Positions 12,701 through 24,685 of a stretch of DNA of 64,000 bases are shown here, in pieces. The translations under genes were made by a program, and so were the position numbers. The notes below the pieces were generated by a model. It ran no database searches. It saw only the letters and a program-made list of their open reading frames with translations, and was not told the DNA's origin. Source of the DNA: Coffea arabica (taxonomy: Eukaryota > Streptophyta > Magnoliopsida > Gentianales > Rubiaceae); assembly GCF_036785885.1 (NCBI RefSeq), contig NC_092310.1:1364001-1428000 (forward strand), in the 5' to 3' direction. Position 1 is the first letter of the stretch. The number at the start of each line of letters is the position of its first letter.

Positions 12701-15700
12701 TTGCTACCACTGGAGAAGCTTCAAACATAGATGATGACCTTTGGCTTTCTTCAAAGGCTTACTACAGTCCCATTGTTGAATGCTGTGGAGGCACAGAGCT
12801 TGCATCATCATATATCCAAGGAAACCCTTTACAACCACAAGCATTTGCAGCATTTAGCTCTGCATCAATGTCCACAAGTTTTGTCATCCTGAATGAAAAT
12901 GGGCTTCCTTATGTAAGCACTTTGACTGGTGTCTACCAGGCTTCAGTATTATTTATTGCAATAGAATTGCTGCAGCAAATACTTTTGAGTTCTGCAATCA
13001 TTTATGAAGAGTTGGCTTATTTTCTGTTCAATAGGCTGTATTGCCAGTGACTTGTTGTTGCTGTTTCTTTGTGCCTTTTACAGTAGTATCACTTGAACAA
13101 TTTTAGTAGACCTTTCAATTAAGATCGACTGATGCTTAATATCTAGTTTTCATGGTACAGCCAGATGATCAAGCATGCGTTGGTGAAGTGGGTTTATTTC
13201 CTCACTACATGGGAGCAACTAATAGATTGTTGAATGCTGATCATGAGGAGGTGTATTTCAAGGGCATGCCATCATACAAAGGAATGGTATGCTGTTGTTT
13301 GACTTGAATTACTTCCTTTTTTAGGTTTTATATAAAGTTGGATTACCTGTTTATATAGCAATGCCTAGAAAATTCGCTTGAAAAGTCATTTCAACAATTC
13401 TCAACTTTACACACATTATCATGGACTATAAAACAAGCTGCAGCAAAATGATTTCCAGCCTTTGAGCCTATGTAGTTGCTTTCTTTAGCTGCTGTTCCTA
13501 TCGTGTTTGCAATCCTTGAGATTTGGCCTCATTAGCTGTGCACAAGTGTCAGTGGAGCTACCAGGATTAAAACAGTGCACTGGTTAAAGGAACAGAAAGT
13601 ATGTGGTTGGAGTTCCCATGCTTGTAAACTTGGGCATAAATTCATGATTGCATTGTTTTTGTGAATGATTTCAAGGCCTCAAGCATCAGTTCACAGAATC
13701 CAAAATAACAGTGTGCCTAGGAGGAATCATGCTCTTTCTAACAATTTTTGTCTTGTTTATCCATTGATAGGTGAGACTTCCTTGGGAAGAATAATATGAG
13801 ATACATAACAGTAGAAACAGCTGGTTCTCTGTAGGAAACAGCTATGCATCAAGACTATTAAATGCAAACCAATACTAAGAACCACTTCAAGTCTAGTCTT
13901 TCTCAATGGATGAGAGCTCTGGGATTTTATACTTTATAGAATTTCTGTGGATAAAATCGGGGTGGTCCTTTACTTCTTTTATAACTTAATTTCTATTCTC
14001 AGCAACTTAGGCGACATGGTGACATCATCAAACGCACTATTGGAGGGTTTCTCATTGTACAAGGCCGGGCTGATGATACCATGAATCTGGGGGGGATAAA
14101 GGTATATCTCTATCATACTGCAGATACAGTCTCTTTACCTGCGCTATCTTTCTGTCTGTCTACAGTTTTATCTTTTTTGTTTTGGAGATTGCTGCTCTAG
14201 TTAATTCGAAAAACACCGAGAGCTATTACCCTTTTCTTATTTTGTAGCTTGCCTTTTTACCTATGTTTTACTGAGAAAACTGATTGTATTCGTATAGAGT
14301 CCAGGATGGAAGATTTCTACCTAAAATTTTCTTTTGAGACATAACTTCTTGAGTTGGAAATGGATTTAATTTTCTTCTCTAATATAATAGAATGGCTGGC
14401 CTTGAGCTATTATTGGTTTTCTGCAAGTCAGTACTTTGTTAGTTTGCTACTTATTTATTTATTTTTATTTCCTGTGCAGACTAGTTCAGTTGAGATTGAG
14501 CGTGTATGTAACCAGGCTCATGATGGTATCTTGGAAACTGCCGCAGTCAGCACTCCACCGCCGAATGGTGGCCCAGAGCTGTTGGCTGTATTTGTTGTGC
14601 TAAAGGAAGGAATCCGTGCTGACCCTGATTTGCTGACGATGAAATTCTCAAGAGCCATACAGAGCAACCTCAACCCTTTATTTAAGGTTTGCCAATGCCC
14701 CTGAAAATGCAGTGATTGTCTTGTTTTCATATTCGATTACTTTAATTCTTGGGGTGCTAATCCGTGCAGCACCTAACCATTGGAGTATACATGCTAGACA
14801 AGGACTAATGTAGAGTTTACAAAGAAAATCACAAAGAACCTTAGTCACAGCAATGACTTTTCTTATTTTTCCCCCCTTTCTACGAACAAAGAATCTGAAT
14901 CCATTCCATGTCAGCGATGGGGTTAGTTCGATGTTCTGACTTCTCCAAACCCCTGAAATTGAAATGAATGACAACCTTGGGATAGGTACCTAAAGTTTGT
15001 ATAACCTTTACCATGACACTGGAGAAACATATTCCTAGGATATTGAGTCTAGTGCAGTTTGAAGTGGATGCCATGTAAATAACATATTGCATGCTTGCCT
15101 GTCCCAAAGTAGTTTGTTCAAGATCCGGTGTAGATAGAGGGTGTCTTTTTTTTTTGCCGGAAACAATAGACCCTACATTTTGTTCTATACTATGGGGGAG
15201 GGGAGAGGGGGGGGACCTAAAGAGGCCTAGAGAGAAACCGGAGGGGACTAAACCACCTACTGGCCCAAATAAGTGCACTATGCACTCGTCCGGTAGCCAC
15301 TTGAAGTGGCCTGCCACATTTAGTGGCAAATGGTGGGAGGCAGGGTTTGAAACCCTGACCTCCCACCCCACAGAGGATAGGTAGTATTATTCTGGCCCAC
15401 TTTACTGCTGAACTTATAACTTAATTGCTATAGATAATTTTCCATACCAAGTGCCAGTAATACTCAGTACTTGGTGATCATGAATCTTGTTGAACAACAC
15501 ACTATATGGAAGTTTTACAAGTCAAGTTATACTTTAGCATCATCTCCCTTGGCCAGTCAAACTTATATCGGACAAAGGATTTTAATGTTTCTGTGCAAGA
15601 GCAGATGTGCTACTGTGAAGTGCATTAAATTTGTGCGCCGCAAGAAAACATTCGGTAGCAGTTGGATGAGATGGGATACTCAATCTATTCTCTAATCTTC

Positions 15701-15922
15701 TCTTTTTCTTCCCTGTTGAAAGTGAACCAGAGTCACTGATAAAGTCACATTGCACTAAGTTTGGTTTGATTGGTATAGGTGTCTGATTTCTGTTCTAACT
15801 TAATGTAGGTAAGTTTTGTGAAGATTGTCCCTGAGTTTCCTCGAACGGCATCAAATAAGCTTTTAAGAAGAGTTTTAAGAGATCAGTTGAAGCAGGAGCT
15901 TAACATACGGAGCAAGATCTGA
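6752..15922 (+). CDS. AAE18: acyl-activating enzyme 17/18-like, peroxisomal
   Basis: This intact gene encodes a 735-residue acyl-CoA synthetase-like, AMP-forming enzyme of the plant AAE17/AAE18 group, expected to activate a carboxylic acid with ATP and CoA in peroxisomes. The substrate is not determined by sequence. Exons: 6752-7044, 8811-8940, 9050-9309, 10097-10298, 10793-10833, 11657-11785, 11934-12007, 12113-12333, 12522-12616, 12696-12912, 13161-13286, 14003-14101, 14480-14686, 15809-15922. All phases close without a stop. Intron 2 starts GC (GAG|GCATGT); only this donor keeps the PE-VYW reading. Motifs: AMP-binding loop [13 protein letters not shown] (about 369-381), TTGEASN (about 484-490), [13 protein letters not shown] (617-629), and the C-terminal PRTASNK with the likely catalytic K715. 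It ends SKI, a PTS1-like tripeptide. The start is the first ATG, giving the family N-terminus (GVEDLV...EEAK). Length is close to that of the family as I recall it. Confidence 0.93.
15139..15385 (-). mobile_element. SINE-like retroposon in intron 13
   Basis: Read on the minus strand, it begins with a tRNA-box-B-like GGTTTCAAACC and ends in an A-rich tail (the T run at about 15149-15158 on the + strand). It sits inside the last intron of the AAE gene and carries no coding sequence. A clear box A and target duplication were not found, so the class is tentative. Confidence 0.35.
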
Positions 15923-16783
15923 ACATGGGATTGATGTTTCCAAAACTTTGTGCAATAATTACTTTATTTCCTATTCCTGACAGGACTACGTGCAATAAGA
16001 TCATTGAGTGGTTAGTTTCTATGTTTTCCATCATAGCAAAGAACTGTTGATATTGTGATCATGGGGTCATATAAAGAAATTGGTTTTGTTATAAAGAAGT
16101 TAAATTTACTCGAACTATTAGTACAACCTAGTTCTGCATCTATAGTGATAATATACTGTGTTGCAGAATTTGTACACTTTTTTTTTTTTTTAATCCCCTC
16201 TGCTTTTCAGCTTGGTTAAAGCAAGTGTAAAACCAAAACGCATCAGAAAAAGAAAGTAAACTGGTCCTTCGTTGCTGGTAAAAGTCCCTGCGGGCTATCA
16301 TTTTGTTAAGCAGGTTTAGTAGGCCAATTGGGAGTTTAGTTGGAGATGGAGCTTCTATTAGAGGGACAGAAGTCTACCACAAAGAAGCTTTGCAAACTTT
16401 CAAGGAATTCGCGTCTACCTATATGCATTACATGCATACTGGACAGAAGTCTGATCTGAAATTCATCTGATCAACCAAGATATATAACCAAATGTAGTCA
16501 TGTATAAAACTGGACTGACTTCATTGACAATACAAAACAATTATTTATAGCCGTCAAAAAAAATATTTACGGCTGTTGAAAAAAAATTATTTACAACCGT
16601 CTCATGTCTCAATGTCAATACATCAAGTTATGAACAAATTACTATATCAACAATCCGAACTTCCTACCTACTTGGGACTGTACAATTCAGAGGAAAATAC
16701 TACTCTACATTAGTCCAAGAATTCAGAGAGGAAAATGCTACCCTACATTAATTGACAATCACCCTTTCTTCTGCTTTTCCAAA
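15923..16783. other. AAE 3' region and intergenic
   Basis: Contains the 3' UTR of the AAE gene (limits unknown) followed by AT-rich sequence. I see no further gene. Confidence 0.5.
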
Positions 16784-17065
16784 TCAAAAATATGCTTCCT
16801 CCAAGAATTCCTCCCTCATGCGCAACCTGAGCTGTTCTAAAGGGTTCACAATGTTGCCATTCTTCAGGACTCTCAGCACCATGACAGGTTGATACCCGCA
16901 GCGGTCGTAGACAGGAGAACATTCGCTTAACATCTCGAGTTCCTTGAGAATCATCAGATTTTCCTCGAGTTCAAGCTCTGCTTTCCTTTTCATTGTCTCC
17001 AAAGTAACCCTGGCAGCTTCCCTTTGTTGACCATGGAATTGAAGTCCATCTTTTGGTTTTAGCAT
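16784..17065 (-). pseudogene. GTE bromodomain-factor C-terminal fragment
   Basis: The 93-residue frame starts with MLKPKDG, runs into QQREAARVTLETMKRKAELELEE, and ends with NPLEQLRLRMREEF. This matches the tail of plant GTE (BET-family) transcription factors, where a REAAR...M-helix and an NPLEQLGL-type motif follow the bromodomain and NET domain. Both of those domains are missing, so it is a gene fragment or a very short derived gene. It lies directly left of a CACTA transposon end, so capture and transport by that element is possible. I did not see intron structure or the rest of the gene nearby. Confidence 0.5.
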
Positions 17066-17365
17066 ATGTTAGGTATATGGCAGTTATCTAGGGAGAAATA
17101 GCTATATTTATATTGGTTTCAAATCGTGGAATGCTATGATATGTAAATGTTTGACATGGTTAACTTTTGTGGTTTGACATATTATGGTTGCCTACTAATG
17201 ATAATTTGTAAAATTTTGGTTGATATTTTCCTTGCATACTTTTATATTTTGATTGGGTGGAGTGTCTATACAGATGATATGGTCACTTTCTTATCACTAA
17301 AATTGCTGGGCTTAAAAAAGCTAAATGGTGAAATTAGAAATTAATATGTTATAGTGATACGGCTG

Positions 17366-17732
17366 TTGTCAGGAAAAATGACCTTGTATTGTCATTAAAA
17401 TTTTAAGCAAGTTTCAATGCATGACTTTTCTTGACAATTGAAACTTTAGTCACAAAGTTCAGGGTCTTTCCCGACAAAGGCTCATCAAGACTATGAGGTC
17501 TTTCCCTAACGACCAAATCATCACGATTACCTTTCCTGATGATGCATCACAGAAAATGACACTTTTCTTGATGAGAATTTCACTAGTTGTCGGGAAAACC
17601 TTTTGCTGACGGCGTATGAGTGACCAATATTCCCTGACAATATTGACGTCACGAAAACCTTTCCTGACAAAATATGTAACTTTTCTTGACAAAAATTGTT
17701 GTCACTAGAAATTTTTTTTTTTGGTTGTAGTG
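17366..17732 (-). mobile_element. CACTA (En/Spm) transposon terminus
   Basis: The right edge reads GGTTGTAGTG, the reverse complement of CACTACAACC, a standard CACTA end. The 350 bases inside it are full of short subterminal repeats of the form TTTCCTGACAA / TTTTCTTGACAA in both orientations, as expected for transposase-binding regions. Host sequence resumes at 17733 with TAACTTCTTTCC, which continues a block found uninterrupted in units B and C (around 34708 and 46278). The partner end was not found in the window. Confidence 0.7.
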
Positions 17733-19384
17733 TAACTTCTTTCCATCAAACCTTCTCACCTCTGGAACTAAAGTATCACCACATCCAGTTTTCTTCAAGC
17801 AAGTCTTGTACCTTGATAGCTCTCCATTACCAGCTACCATGCTCCCCTCCAATTCTTCCCCATCCATGCTACTTTCTACAAGCTTGGCACAAGCCACTCT
17901 ATTTTCAGCATGCTACAAGAAGAAAAGGCTCAATATTTGATTTATTTTGTTAAACACTTCCAAAAAACAGATAAAAAAAGAAAAGCCATTGAAACAGGCA
18001 AATAGACTTGCAGTCAACATTTTTTACCTTCATTTCCACATTCCGAGAATTGTATAGCACTCTGGTGGGCAAAATCACAGATAACTACCTTCCATCTTCA
18101 AAACTTGATTGATAAGTGAAAACAACTTCTCCCTCTTGACATTCTCATAAGAACAACACGAGAACCTTGGTGTTCTTTGTCCAAAAAGCATGATCTCTAC
18201 TTCCTAAACAAATTCTGGAAAAAAAAAAATCATAATATTACGTCACAATGCTACTTCAGTTATGACATTAAGTAGAAGCATGAGCCACGGAAAGGTTTGG
18301 TCTGGTAACTAGTGCAACAATTTATCACTCAAAATCCTAAAGAGTCAACAAATTAAGCCAAATTCCATTGATTAAGCCATAAAGAAAATACACTAGTGTA
18401 GATACCACCCTGCATTTGGCACAATTACATGACTCAAACATACTTGCAAACTTGGACCAATTCCCTTGTACTTCTAGTAAGTTGGGTGGAGACACTTCCA
18501 AACCACTTACCTCCTCATCTTTCTTCAAAAACGATTGGAAACCATTGCTTGATGCTGCAGTTGGAGAATGTGAAAAGTGCAATAAGATGCTTTAGAGGTT
18601 CCAGGCTGACTGTGCCTTGAGCACGCTTTTGAGCCTTCCATTGCTTGCAGGCAAATGTTTCAGCACTGTCATTGCTTGCTGCTTCACCGACACTTGTTGC
18701 CTGCAAGGCCATAATATTATCAATCCAATTCACAAAATAGAAAAAGAGCACCCTAGTTATAGTGTCTGAACTTTAAAAATTTCCAAAGATGATAAAAATT
18801 TATAGTTTTAACGGCACCCTAGTTCCTCTGCAAACAATTTCAACTCGATCGACATTGAGCTAATTTTATGGCAATCATAACGCAGAGCCCTACGGAAGAG
18901 ATAATAGTGAAGATTAAGAACATATCCATCCATTAAATGCTAGCGGTAACAAAAAAAAATTGTAATGTTCTCCCAAATTGCTATTTCATTGGTTTTAAGG
19001 TTGTTTGGAAATATCAGTGACAGGAAAAAATAAGAACATACCCCATTGAAGCTGAATGGTTACGCTTGCAATGTTAGTGAATTTCATGGACAAATAGTCA
19101 GTACCAAGTTCACATGTAGTAGTGAATTTTACCATGCTCATTAATCCTTTGGATGGTTTAGAAAAGCAGATGAAATCCACAATTTTATTGTCTTTCAATT
19201 TGCTCGTAACTCTAATTTGTTAATGGCAAGAATTAGCTTAAAAATTGAATGAGAAAGTAATCTTCGCCAGAAGAAGTAGAGGAATAGATATTTATGGAGA
19301 GAAAGAGTGAGGGACAAATACGGGTAGAATAAGATGATCCAATAATGAGAAGCAGTTAATTAAAATTTTGAGATGAAATCTTAC
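17733..19384 (-). other. unit A tract downstream of NLR1 (exon-like blocks)
   Basis: This tract is paralogous to 34708-36189 and 46278-48392. On the minus strand a splice donor GG|TAAGA-type site (CCG|GTAAGA) falls about 8 bases after the NLR1 stop. Plausible exons follow: 18700-18511 (acceptor CCTTGCAG, donor GAG|GTAAGT), a block near 18419-18476, one near 18088-18214 with a textbook acceptor (a T run then CCAG), and one at 17897-17733. The last encodes an open stretch including ELSRYKTCLKKTG and is cut by the CACTA end. Frames differ between copies through indels, so it may be a spliced 3' UTR or a decayed gene. I do not recognise the encoded peptides. Confidence 0.45.
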
Positions 19385-19392
19385 CGGATGGC

Positions 19393-22300
19393 TCAGAAAT
19401 ACCGAAAATCAATTTTACGCTCCGGAATATCAGAGATCTTGGGCCACTCGGAGCCGCTTTGAGGAGTGCATCTTCGATTTAATAGAGGACAAAACCAAAT
19501 TTCCAGACGTCTTAATTTGAGGCGTTCCATGGCGGCCATGGAGGGTAAGTATTCAAGCTTTGGGCAACCCGATAGGATTAGGTCTTCAAGAGATGCAAAA
19601 TTCCCAAGCCATTCTGGTAAGGCTTCGATTGCTCCGAAGTCACCTAGAGACAGTGATGTGATGGTAGTCAAGCATTGAAGCTGATGTGGCAGAGACTTCA
19701 TGTCGGGCATTCCACATAAAGACACGCACCGGAGTGTTGATGAAGATGCTAACCCAGCCCAATCAAATTTGATTACAGAGTCATCTGTAAAGGGACCAAT
19801 CTGCACTTCCCTTAAGCTGGTAAGATAGCCAAATCCACTAGGCATCTCAGCAATCAAGTTGGGACAGTCGAATAATTTGAAGCTCGCGAGAGAAGGGGTT
19901 CGTCGCAAATCAAGGGGAAAGGAGACCAGACTGTGCCAATTGTACAAATTCAGCTCTCGGAGAGACGTACATGACTCGAACATCTCCACTGGCAATGTTG
20001 TTAATTCATGGCACCCATAGGTAAGAAGCATCTCGAGAGACTTAAGGAGGCTTTTCTGTCCTGTATTATGATTTGGATATCCAAATGAATTGATTCTCGG
20101 GCAGTCACCTACAGTCAAGCACCGTAAAGCTTGAAATTGATAGAGATCATCTGGCAACTCCCGTAAATTCTCACAATAATGGACTGCCAAACTCTCAAGA
20201 CAAGCGGCGCAACTCATTCCTCTTAATGTTATTATATTAGGGCAACGAAACAATCTTACATCCTGAAGAATTGGAAAGAGGCAGAGTCGCTCAAGCATGT
20301 CAGTGGGTAGACTGTCACAGCCCTCAATCCTCAAGCTGCTCTCTGGTCGTTTCACTAATTCTAGAGACTCGATGCTTTGTAGACCACCCCTTAAATAAAG
20401 GGAAGAAAGTGTGGTTATATTGCTCAAAACCTTTTCCGCCACCAAAACGTGGCAATTCCATTTGATTTCCAATACATCAAGACTTGGGAAACGACTTGGA
20501 GTTGGAATGGTGGTCAGCTTGGGGCAATCGCTAATATACAACTTTTCCAGCACAGGAAACACATCCATCACACGTACTTCACCTGCGTTTGACATCATTT
20601 CGGGTGCGTCCTTCCACTCTTCCAAAATTTTCATGCTTTCAAGAGAGAGAATTTTGAGGGATGGAAAGAATGTTTGTCTGCTAATAGTGTCTGAACCTCC
20701 TGATCCGCCATCCTCCTCAGCACTTGCACTGTAGAATGAAAGCCCAATGCTTGTTGTGTTGTCCAATCTAGTCAGATAGAGGCACTTGAGGAACGGCAGC
20801 TGTCCAAGTGCAGGGAGTTTTCTGCATCTTGTGCAATCCTCCACCCGCAACTCCACCAGTGATGTCAATGTCAAATTCATGAACCATTGTGGGAACTGAT
20901 CACCCATGAACTTCAAAATTTGTAACTCTTTTAAATTTGGGTGAGGCTGGAGACCTTCCAACACATCTTCATCACATTTATCACTTTTCCGATCCCTATT
21001 GCCCCACTCAAACACCAACCGATACATATTTGGCTTTTTAGATAGGTTCGCTAGTTCAGCATCATCTTTGCCATTTACTAATTCAAGATTTCTGATCTCC
21101 AAGGTGCCTTTAAGATCTTGCAAGGTTCCAAGTTCTTGGATACCACGACCTTCCTCTTGATGACCTATGTTAAAGAACTCTAATGTTTGAAGACAAGTCA
21201 ATCGTCCAATCCTGGATGGCATTTGGATTTTGCGCCCTGCATGATCATAATAGTGAAGATGTCTCAAGCTAATCAAATTGCTCATCTTCTTTGGCAAACC
21301 TTCTTCAAGCATGTTAATTCTCAGTGTTTGCAAACTATAAAGTTTGCAAAGAGATTTTGGCACAGTTGTAATCCTAGAACCTGAAATGTCAAGTAAGTGT
21401 AAATGTATTAGTTTGCCAATGGAGTTCGGCAACTTTTTGGCATCTGCTCCAAACAATTTTAGGACATGCAAGTATTTGAACTTTGATAACATATCATCAG
21501 CTATGCCACCCTCCAGAAATAATGTGCGAAGTGATTCTGATTTTTTTTCATTGATGGTTTCTACCGCCAGGTAACGGTCCCCATTGCTGCTGTTACGATT
21601 CAAAATTGATTTTGCAAAATCATGCACAAGATCATGCATTTTATATGATGTTTTCCACTCCTTTTTTACTTCTTCCAATAAGGAAGTTTGCAGCAAAGTT
21701 TTCAGATACTTATATCCTCTTTTCTCCATTCTTTCATTTTGGGAATCCGGTTGAAGAAAGCCTTCAGCCATCCAAAGCTCAACTAGTGGATCTTGTTCCA
21801 ATTCAGTATCTTGATCAAAAATTGAGCAATATGCAAAACATTTCTTAACCGGTGCAGGTGAGAGATGATCAAAACTCACCTTAATTATTTGCTCGATCCC
21901 ACCCTGATCTCCATTCAAGAGACTCTCCTCCAAAATAGATAGCCACTCCTCTTTTCTCTTTTAGATAACAATCCTCCAATTAGCTTTGCTGAGAGAGGTA
22001 GACCGTCACATCTTCTTAAAACTTGCTCCCTTATGTCTTCCAATTCTTTTGGTACTTCTTCCCCTACAGTTGCCCATTTTTTCATGATAGACCAGCAATC
22101 ATTATTGCATAGCTTTCTCAGCTCATGGCGAGTAAAATTGATCTGCGGATGTCTAGACAGAATAATTGCCACTTCTTGCAGACGAGTGGTAACAAGACAC
22201 CAGCTCCCTTTCTTGGTATTGAGTCCCGCCAAAGTGCTGAAAAAGTCATTCAACAATACTTCTTGATCATTCCACAAATCATCAAGAACAAGGAAATATC

Positions 22301-23141
22301 TTTTTTCCTTGAGTTCATGCTGAATTTTTTTAACTATTTCCTCCCTAGGATCCCCTTCGGTCTCTCTATCTGTTAACGATTTTAGAATCATTTTGAAGAC
22401 CACCTCGATTTCATCTACTTTTTTAGCCACAGAAACCCACATTGTTTGGTCAAAATGTCCAGCAATTTGTTCATTTTTGTAAACGGCTTTAGCCAGAGTT
22501 GTTTTTCCTAAACCACCCATGCCAGTTATGGGAATAACTGAAATAACACTTTCAGATTCGGTCAACAACTTCTTAACTATTTCTGATTCATCCTCGTCTC
22601 TTCCTAGGACATCTCTTCGCACAATAGTAGAGTCAGTCTGTCGGCTTGTTGGGGCTCCAGCAGCAATAGTAGGGAATGCTTCTTCAACTCGGCGCTTGTA
22701 GGCCAGTCCCAAACCTTCGGCATCCCGATGGATCCTCTCAAGGTTCGTGTTGATCTCCCTGATCGTTGAAGCCAACCTCGAACGAAAACGGACTGTATTA
22801 AAGAATGAAAAGCAGAGGAATACCTTCTTTTTCATGAGTTGATTTTGATACTTCACCTTCTGACGAAGATTTTCATAGTTGAGCTCGTCCAGCACATTGT
22901 CAGCTTTGAAAACCTCTTCTTCCAGTTGCTTGAGCCAATTTTGCACCCCAACAAGCTTCGGATCGTGGCTATGCATTTCCTCATCAGCACCGGCCAAGAA
23001 GCCTCGGATCATTTCAGCAGATCTGTTGAGTCTCTCCAGCTCCTGTGGAAATTCACGAACCAGACTAACCTGATCAGCGGCAAGGGAAACAACCGTCTGC
23101 AGTGCAACCCGAATAGTAGCACTAACAGCAGCATCAGCCAT
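19393..23141 (-). pseudogene. NLR1: CC-NB-LRR receptor with a 1-base frameshift
   Basis: RGA-type CNL immune receptor, expected to act in the cytosol as a pathogen-triggered nucleotide switch. The start is placed at MADAAVSATI (23141). An in-frame ATG 41 codons further up exists, but the leader changes frame between paralogues and is unlikely to be coding. Order: Rx-type coiled coil (1-130, with VLDELNYENLR), P-loop GMGGLGKTT (207-215), kinase-2 YFLVLDDLW, RNBS-B, GLPL, then after the break CFAYCSIF, MHDLVHDFA, and a long LRR region to the stop at 19393. The only break seen is near 21957-21962: four T where NLR2 and NLR3 have five, shifting the frame after GGLLSK. The product would end shortly after GLPL, without MHD and LRRs. 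Everything downstream is otherwise open, so the mutation is recent or could be a homopolymer sequencing error. Confidence 0.85.
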
Positions 23142-23475
23142 TTTTTTTTCTCGCTTGGGATTGGAATTAGGATGAAAGTGTTGTGATATCGATGATGGTG
23201 ATGGGGGGATGCTTTCTGTGATGAGACAAGGAAGGAATGGTTCAACTTTAGCAGCTAAGAGCAAAATCTGTGGAGGCTAATTAAAACTTGCAACTTGCCC
23301 GGCTTCAACTTCTTCCACTTTTTGCAATTTGCCCGGCTTCACCTTGCAAAGCTGCACTCTAAAGACGTCACTTAGAAAGTTTTACCGCTTTACTGTGACA
23401 ATTTGTAGCATGTGTTAGCCAGCTTCGGCTCTCTCATTCCTCCTTGTTACAATGCAGTAAAAGAGCAGGTACTAA
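23142..23475. other. NLR1 upstream region
   Basis: Leader and promoter-side sequence shared in part with units B and C (GGGGGGATGCTTTCTG and the GTAGCATGTGTTAGCCAGC block). No further gene, and it lacks the palindromic motif found upstream of NLR2 and NLR3. Confidence 0.5.
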
Positions 23476-23953
23476 TAGGCCTGTCAACGGGTCGGGTCTA
23501 GACCCGGATCCGTGAAATTATTGCGGGTATGGGTAGGGATTTAATTCCGTTTCCCGGATCCGGATCCGGATCCGTTTTGTCAAACAAAAAAACGGGTCGG
23601 ATACGGAATATAGTATTCCGGCCCGTATTAGACCCGGATCCGGATATAAATGAATTAATAATTTAAAAAATATATATTTATCAATATAATTTGATTAGGG
23701 TGATGTATTTTAATAAAGTTAATTTGATTTCTTTTCTTATTTGATTTTTTCTTTGCATTAGTTAGAAATTAGTTTACAAGTATATTTTTTTCTCATTTTT
23801 ATTAGAAATTATAAAATTTGATAAATTTGTTCGGGTAGACCCGGATCCGGATCCGGATCCGGAACGTAGAATAAAAGACCCGTCAGGTAAACGGGTCGGG
23901 TCCGGGTCCGGAATAATGAATTCCGGCCCGGACCCGACCCGTTGACAGCCCTA
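23476..23953. mobile_element. hAT-type MITE
   Basis: The 478-base element has inverted ends TAGGCCTGTCAACGGGTCGGG / CCCGACCCGTTGACAGCCCTA and is flanked by a perfect 8-base target duplication GGTACTAA (23468-23475 and 23954-23961). Subterminal regions are rich in tandem CCGGAT units. The paralogous position in unit C (about 53250-53265, AGCAGGTGCTAATATAAAAT) has a single target copy and no element. The 8-base duplication and this end sequence identify the hAT superfamily. Confidence 0.92.
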
Positions 23954-24025
23954 GGTACTAATATAAAATTGGCTTAACTTCTAACTCATCATCTTGTAGT
24001 TTCTCTCTTATCCGTTTTCTTTTTA

Positions 24026-24300
24026 ACTCCTTCCGAATCCAATTAAAAATGTCATAGTTTTGAATTTTAAAATGTCTCAAAATATTTATCATTTTATTAA
24101 ACTCAAATTTACTTTTGATCTCTTTTTTTCAAGGTTTTTTTCCCATGTTTATCAATATTTGGCATTAAATTTAAATTTAGATTTTGAATTTTTGAGAACA
24201 ATTTTAGATACAAATCTACTAACATCACCGTCAAGTTACTTACTATCCTTAAAAAAATTTGAATCCCGAAATACGACAAATAATTTGGAGCAGAGGGAGT
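24026..24300. mobile_element. degenerate mariner-like MITE
   Basis: Left end ACTCCTTCCGAATCCAATTA and right end (reverse complement) ACTCCCTCTGCTCCAAATTA form imperfect inverted repeats. The same element is present in unit C, ending at about 53580, so it was there before the duplication. Confidence 0.55.
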
Positions 24301-24530
24301 ATTATTTTAATTTCCATCAGTTGTGCTTGTATACTCAAATATAATGATGATTTCTTAATTGAATTTTGGTACTTTGTATTGCACTTTGTTATTTTAAAAT
24401 TAAAACACATATTGCTTTTTTACCATTAAAAACTTTGGAAAGGTTTTTTACTTTCATAATAGATTAGTGCAAAATCATCACTGATTATTTTCCCCACAAA
24501 CTCAATAGTGCAAAATAGTCCTGTTGATTA

Positions 24531-24533
24531 TAA

Positions 24534-24591
<58 letters not shown>

Positions 24592-24593
24592 AT
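24531..24593. repeat. (AT)n(GT)n microsatellite
   Basis: Compound AT then GT dinucleotide run, absent from the matching place in unit C (around 53815), where the flanks join directly. Confidence 0.9.
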
Positions 24594-24685
24594 AAAAGAT
24601 AATAAACAAAAAGGATTAATCACTAGAGGGAAAATTTTGTACAAAAGAACAATTGCTAACTTCTAATGATATAAATACACACCAA

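Noticed and set aside
14880..15371. 163-codon minus-strand frame in AAE intron 13
   Set aside because: It overlaps a SINE-like repeat inside an intron, and the peptide has no recognisable domain.
19393..19700. Many + strand open frames across the NLR genes
   Set aside because: They are shadows of the minus-strand LRR coding sequence and recur in all three paralogues for that reason.
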